Assembly: GCA_030280995.1 (NCBI GenBank)
Contig: JASXTE010000003.1
Coordinates: forward strand, 47,333,297 to 47,397,296
Source: Hemileia vastatrix
Lineage: Eukaryota > Basidiomycota > Pucciniomycetes > Pucciniales > Zaghouaniaceae
Length of the DNA stretch: 64,000 nt
Reading direction: 5' to 3'
Made by a program: the position numbers and the translations under genes. Below, in pieces: positions 59,983-64,000 of the stretch. Position 1 is the first letter of the stretch, and each line of letters starts with the position of its first letter. The notes below the pieces were generated by a model. The model saw only the letters and a list, made by a program, of their open reading frames with translations, made no database searches and was not told where the DNA came from.

Positions 59983-61000
59983 TTAAATTTTCTCCTTTAT
60001 TTTCTCTCGAACCAATCCCTTCATCTTCTCCAAAATCACCCTTATCTCCTTCCTACATTTTTCAAAAACCTCCTCCTCTCCTACTGGTACCACTTCCCCA
60101 ATTTCCAGTAGTTCTTTGGCCACGTCGAAGGAAGAAGCATCGATAATCTTATCGACTTCACCGCTTAAATCTTCAATAAACCTAGCACGTCGACCCTGGC
60201 GAGGTTTCTTTGACAATACCTGGTCAAGAGTTTCTTCATTATCCTCCCTCAAGGCAATCACTGGTAACTATTCTTTGGTAGGGATCAACGGCACCACTTC
60301 CACAGCAGTGGCTTCAACAATAGGAGCTCCCACACTCAAAGCTTCTACCATAAGGGCTTCCGCGATGACATCTGAATTCTAAATCATATGGTCATGAGTA
60401 AAATTTTTCTTTGGAAAATAAAATTAAAGTAAAATAAAAAAAAATCAAACTTACTTCAAATAATGGGTCAGCTTCTAGAAATAACTTTGGTGTGACTTCC
60501 ACTGCCACTTCTTTTTCTTCCTCTTCATCTTCGATGACCATTCGCTGCTTTTTTAGCTTCTGCCTTGAAATAGGGACTTCCTCCTCATCTTCCTCCACCA
60601 ACTCATCCACCTCCTCTTCTACCCTTTGTTTACCCATGGCTCAAGTTACCCAGGACGCCGTATTGTCCTGGACTTCCTCCTCAGCTGCTTCTGATTGGTC
60701 ATCCCCGATCAACACATCCCATATGTCTTCAACCACTTCTTTTGTCGTTGTTATTACCCAATATTTAGTCTTGGTAAACCTTTGTTTGATGTCCAAATTT
60801 TTTACTAACGCATTGCATGCCATCCGACTCCATCGGCAAAACTCGCATTTCTGGCGAGGACCTCGAGTAGCTGTGCTTTCCACACAGAAGTATTCCATTG
60901 ATTCACAAGCCGTGCATACTTGAGAATACTGTCGAGTAATGAGCCCACCATCCGCTTTGGGGTGAGGAGGCGTGGGAGCTGGAGTAGGACAAGTTGACAT
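59983..61000 (-). pseudogene. Antisense Zn2Cys6-spaced accessory gene of element D (two stops)
   Basis: Counterpart of the gene at 9,168-10,119. Exon 1 is 61,000-60,455 (ATG, MSTCPTPAPTPPHPKADGG), the intron 60,454-60,379 (GTAAGT...TTTAG, 76 nt) and exon 2 60,378-59,983; exon lengths are multiples of three. All six cysteines and their spacing are preserved (CTAC, C, CEFC, C). The C-terminal half, from KKPRQGRR to EEVFEKCRKEIR and the final KEKI, is nearly unchanged. Two stops break it: TGA at 60,641-60,643 (Gln in B) and TAG at 60,268-60,270. Retained reading frame across a conserved intron in both copies argues for a real gene that is part of this retrotransposon family. Confidence 0.78.
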
Positions 61001-61086
61001 AATAATAATAATAAATAAATAAACAAGAATTAAATAAAGGGAAAGTAGTGTGGGAAGTATATGTCTCACGCTCAACGGAGCTTGCA

Positions 61087-61094
61087 TTTTTATA
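61087..61094 (-). promoter_or_regulatory. TATA box of the antisense gene (element D)
   Basis: TATAAAAA on the minus strand, 10 bp outside the LTR edge at 61,105 and 87 bp before the ATG. Same position as in element B. Confidence 0.6.
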
Positions 61095-61104
61095 CCCGGG
61101 CATC

Positions 61105-61903
61105 TGTCACACACCACATGACACTTGAGGCAAAAGTAGCTCATTAAATCAATAAAATAGAAGTCTAAATCCATACTCGAAGTGCAGAAAGAAATTCTAC
61201 ATAGCAACTGTGACTTTCCTTTGTGTACTCACTATTCAACGGCGCTAGTCTAAACTCTAAATCTAAATTAGTCAATCTCTCAATAGTGTGTCTCAATCTT
61301 TTCCTCAATAAGCGAGGCACAGAACAATAGTCAATGTAATGGTGCACTAAAAGGTTTATTAAATGTCTGTGAATTATTAAAAGTTTTAGAGAGCATGGAC
61401 GGAATGGATAGTGGAGGATTAAAGGGTTAACAGATGATAGTGAGGAGGGTCCAGGTGTAATTGATGTATTTTTTAATGGTCTGTGGTGTGCGGAATAGTG
61501 GATGGGTATGAGTTCAATGCGTGGAGGAGTAAAGGATATAAAAGGGGTTGGGATTTCGGTTTGACATTCTTTAGAATTAAATTATAAAACGTATATATAG
61601 TTAATAGTGGTAAAGCTTTAGGTTAAATCATTATTATTGTATCTTTCCTTATTTTCTCAGTAATCATTTCTAAATCCTAAATCTTTGATTATTGAGTTTC
61701 CAACCCTTTGTGAGATTTTAAGAATTTCAATATTACCTTTAAATTATATTAGAATTCTCCTCAAACATATCACGAAGCAGTAGTTCTTCCTTTGAATCAC
61801 TTCCTTGAACATTTCCTCTGTGTCTTGACGAAGTTTCTAAACTCCTTTCTCCATCTCACTTCCAGGAACACCCTCGACCTTGTGTGTAGGTCATCCGGTG
61901 ACA
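61105..61903 (+). repeat. 3' LTR of element D (799 bp)
   Basis: Begins TGTCACACACCACATGACA, the decayed form of the terminal palindrome of B with CpG changed to TpG/CpA. Ends CCGGTGACA. Confidence 0.88.
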
Positions 61904-62150
61904 GTTGGCTTGGATTGTGTTGATGTTTTTGTTTTTTGTTGGGGTTGGTGGATGCACTGTGTTCTTTAAAGTGCATTCTGCTGGAAAGATGGTATGGGTT
62001 GTAATTGTCTGGAACCAGTTTGGAAGGTAGTTTGTGGGATGGAGAAGAAGATGCGGGAATAAAATGTTTGAAGTTGTGCTTCATAATCAATGATATCTTC
62101 CATTGGTCATCCAGAAGTTGCTTTCTCAAGGTCTTTTCAAACTCATTCAA
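61904..62150 (-). pseudogene. Unrecognised coding-like fragment next to element D
   Basis: A minus frame begins at ATG 62,150 (MNEFEKTLRKQLLDDQWK) and stays open into the LTR of D. The part outside D (about 82 codons) is rich in Pro, Ser, Asn and Lys and includes LVPDNYNPYHLSSRMHF. I do not recognise it. It may be part of a gene or element into which D inserted; the codons inside the LTR are not part of it. Confidence 0.3.
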
Positions 62151-62162
62151 TGGTCCATAAAG

Positions 62163-62876
62163 AATAAAAGCCTTTAGTGTCAGTGTATGCTAGTATCTAA
62201 GTATGATTTAATAGTAAATATTAATGGTCCAACTACTTATTGTTCAATGATTTAGTGATTAAAACTCAGGGGAAGACTAATGAAAAAGTTGTTCTCAATA
62301 TAAACTCACAATACTTGGATTTTTATGCGTACTAGTGGTGGAAAATAGATAAATAAAATATAGTTATAGCTTATATAAAGATAATATCAATTTATAAATG
62401 ATTTATAATATATTTTTATATTATGATAATTCTTTTATAGTGTTTAATTGAAGTATATTAAGTAATTGATGTTCTAAAACCCATCAAATCCTTCCTTTCT
62501 TATACTAAAATCCATTGGAGGGCACAGCACAGACCTTCAATCCAGATGATGTCACTTCTATCCCCGCCAATTACAGAAATTTAGGGGCCAATCACCTCCC
62601 CATGGCATCTACTTCAAGAAGTTTCAACACCCAGACCTCCAGTAAGGACCCTTAATCATGATTAATGATACTACAGACCCATACCATAAATAGAATAAAC
62701 AGATAAACCCAGATACCTTAAAGAAACAGGTAAAATGACTCATCCAAAGAGTATATAATGAAACCCAAAGCATATAAAGGAACCAAATTAACACTCCAAG
62801 CCCCCAATAACATCCCCAAGAATTCATATTTACCCATTTCTGATATCCTAACCCCATCAAAGGAAGCAGATTAAGT
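62163..62876. other. No recognisable gene
   Basis: AT-rich sequence between element D and the LTR of element F. Short frames show no family resemblance. Confidence 0.45.
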
Positions 62877-63300
62877 TGTCCAAACTGGATATATGCGCCT
62901 GGAAAAGGTGTATATGCTTTTTAGGCGTTGTGAGTCCACTGAATACATCCATATTACCTAGAACAAGCAGAAAAATAAAGGTTATAGACTATTAAGAAGT
63001 TAAAACCTGCTTATAGACCTATATATACATAATATAACTACATATTTTACTGTATATGAGATTCATGTATTCCTATAAGCTTATGTATTTCTATAATTTC
63101 TTAATATCACTTAAGATAAGTATTTTATGAATCCATTAACACCTTAATAAGTATGATTAGGCTATAGATAAGCTATTTAGACTACTATAAGTCATATAAT
63201 AGTGTAATAATTATATATATATGTATTATGACCATATATATAAGTATTATCTTATTTTAAACATAAGAGTTACTCATTACTGGGGATACCTAGGCTGACA
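62877..63300 (-). repeat. Probable 3' LTR of element F (about 424 bp)
   Basis: In the minus direction it begins TGTCAGCCTAGGTATCCCC directly after a purine tract. A matching ...TTTGGACA end is proposed at 62,877. The far boundary is tentative because the other LTR lies outside the window. Confidence 0.55.
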
Positions 63301-63314
63301 CTCCCTCACCCCCA
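63301..63314 (-). other. Polypurine tract of element F
   Basis: Minus strand TTGGGGGTGAGGGAG immediately before TGTCAGCC, the expected primer for plus-strand synthesis. Confidence 0.7.
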
Positions 63315-63389
63315 AAAAAAAAATAAAAAAAATGTTAAGACATTTTAATTAAAAAGTAAGGAGTGAATAGAAAGATAATTTTTAAATTT

Positions 63390-64000
63390 TTTATTATACA
63401 TATACTGAATTTTAACATCATTATTTGGTTTAAATTTTTTCAAGAGATTTTTAAGATCAGAGATTTCATTTTCTGGAATCCACTGGTCATATTCACATGA
63501 TTTATTTTTAAAAATTAATAGATACTCAACTCCCTTTTCTTTTTTAAGGTGTCTCTTCTTAAGTATCTTTTCAATTTCTGCCTTTTTAACTATTTCTACA
63601 GGTTGTAGTTAATTCCTTCCTGATCTACTTGGAAATAGAGCAGTATCATTAAAATGGTATTGTTTTATAAGAGAAATAGGAAATACTGAATGTTTTCTAT
63701 CATATGGTCCATATAGAATAGCTTCAACAGCATTGTTACCGGCCATCTTTTTTACTAAAATTGGTCCAATGAATGGATCCTTCAATTTAACATTACCATT
63801 TAAATTGAAATGAATTGTAAAAATAAGGACTTCATCACCCTCTTTGAAAATTTTCTCTTTATGGGCTTTATCCCATCTTTTTTTCTCATACTCAAATGCC
63901 TTTTTTATACATTCTTGAGCATGCTTTCTGTATAATTGTTGCATCTGAAAAAAAGATTTTTTTCCTGGATGGATATCCAATCTAGTTAATTTATTAAGAG
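63390..64000 (-). pseudogene. C-terminal pol of Gypsy element F, with chromodomain-like end
   Basis: Only the end of the polyprotein lies in the window. From 64,000 down: a post-integrase domain with RWDKAHKEKIFKEGDEVLI, KLKDPFIGPILVKK and FPISLIKQYH, ending LFPSRSGRN, then a TAA near 63,610. The same frame continues LQPVEIVKKAEIEKILKKR, then EYLLIFKNK, YDQWIPENEI, which has the layout of a chromodomain (strand, strand, W..E, helix). The stop lies just before the chromodomain, so this copy would produce a shortened product. This pol tail resembles Gypsy elements common in rust fungi, by recollection of the family rather than by search. Confidence 0.7.

Larger units (their letters stand above)
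52308..61903 (+). mobile_element. Ty3/Gypsy chromovirus element D (second copy of family B)
   Basis: Same architecture as B in opposite orientation: LTRs at 52,308-54,250 (enlarged by an insertion) and 61,105-61,903, plus-strand gag and pol, a strand-asymmetric spacer, and the antisense Zn-cluster gene on the minus strand. The ends are less well kept than in B (left TTTCACGCG for TGTCACGCG), and flanks GTTAT/GTTGG share only three of five bases. The coding region has more stops than B and also frameshifts, so it is the older copy. Confidence 0.88.

Noticed and set aside
52303..61908. Five-base target-site duplication for element D
   Set aside because: Flanks are GTTAT and GTTGG, sharing only GTT; too weak to claim.
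61797..62150. 117-codon minus ORF taken as one gene
   Set aside because: It crosses the LTR border of element D at 61,903, so the last codons belong to the LTR; only the outer part is kept, as a low-confidence fragment.

Overview
This AT-rich window reads as fungal, most likely basidiomycete, and probably a rust (Pucciniales). The reasons are the chromodomain-type Ty3/Gypsy elements, a Plavaka-like transposase, the Gypsy pol tail at the right edge, and short GT-AG introns of 55-76 nt. The taxonomic call is inference from element families. I found no ordinary host gene, rRNA, tRNA or CRISPR array. Almost everything recognisable is a transposable element, mostly decayed and partly nested.

Layout. 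Positions 1-17,028 hold a minus-strand Ty3/Gypsy element (A). Its integrase end abuts a broken PIF/Harbinger transposase (932-1,576), and its 5' LTR is split at 8,284/16,752 by a second Gypsy element (B, 8,285-16,746) with a perfect 5-bp target duplication. A solo LTR of family A follows (17,112-18,193). Positions 19,590-25,018 carry a degenerate Plavaka-like transposase and a companion ORF. Positions 25,759-28,168 are an array of 21 palindromes of 38 bp separated by two alternating spacer cassettes. From 28 to 42.6 kb lie AT-rich DNA, two unrecognised gene remnants, a hairpin cluster, a MITE-like inverted repeat and a second Harbinger fragment. Positions 42,658-47,984 are a complete Ty1/Copia element (E) with 177-bp LTRs and a perfect 5-bp target duplication. 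A Gypsy integrase remnant (C) and an 887-bp tandem repeat occupy 48.9-52.1 kb. Element D (52,308-61,903, plus strand) is a second copy of the B family, with an extra 1.1-kb insertion in its left LTR. The right edge (62,877-64,000) is the 3' end of another minus-strand Gypsy element (F).

The most interesting biology is in the B/D family. (i) gag and pol are joined by what looks like a complete programmed -1 frameshift signal: heptamer A AAA AAC, a double TAG stop, a 5-nt spacer and a 12-bp stem-loop. It is present in both copies. (ii) Between pol and the 3' LTR, on the opposite strand, both copies carry a two-exon gene for an acidic protein with Zn2Cys6-type cysteine spacing. A TATA box sits about 10 bp inside the LTR edge. 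In B this antisense gene is fully open (298 aa) while gag-pol on the other strand has seven premature stops. (iii) The convergent ends of pol and the antisense gene are separated by about 0.9 kb of strongly strand-asymmetric DNA.

The second candidate for something undescribed is the palindrome array at 25.8-28.2 kb. Its spacers alternate strictly, and their orientation changes only at palindromes. All functional statements are inferred from motifs read by eye; no database search was run.
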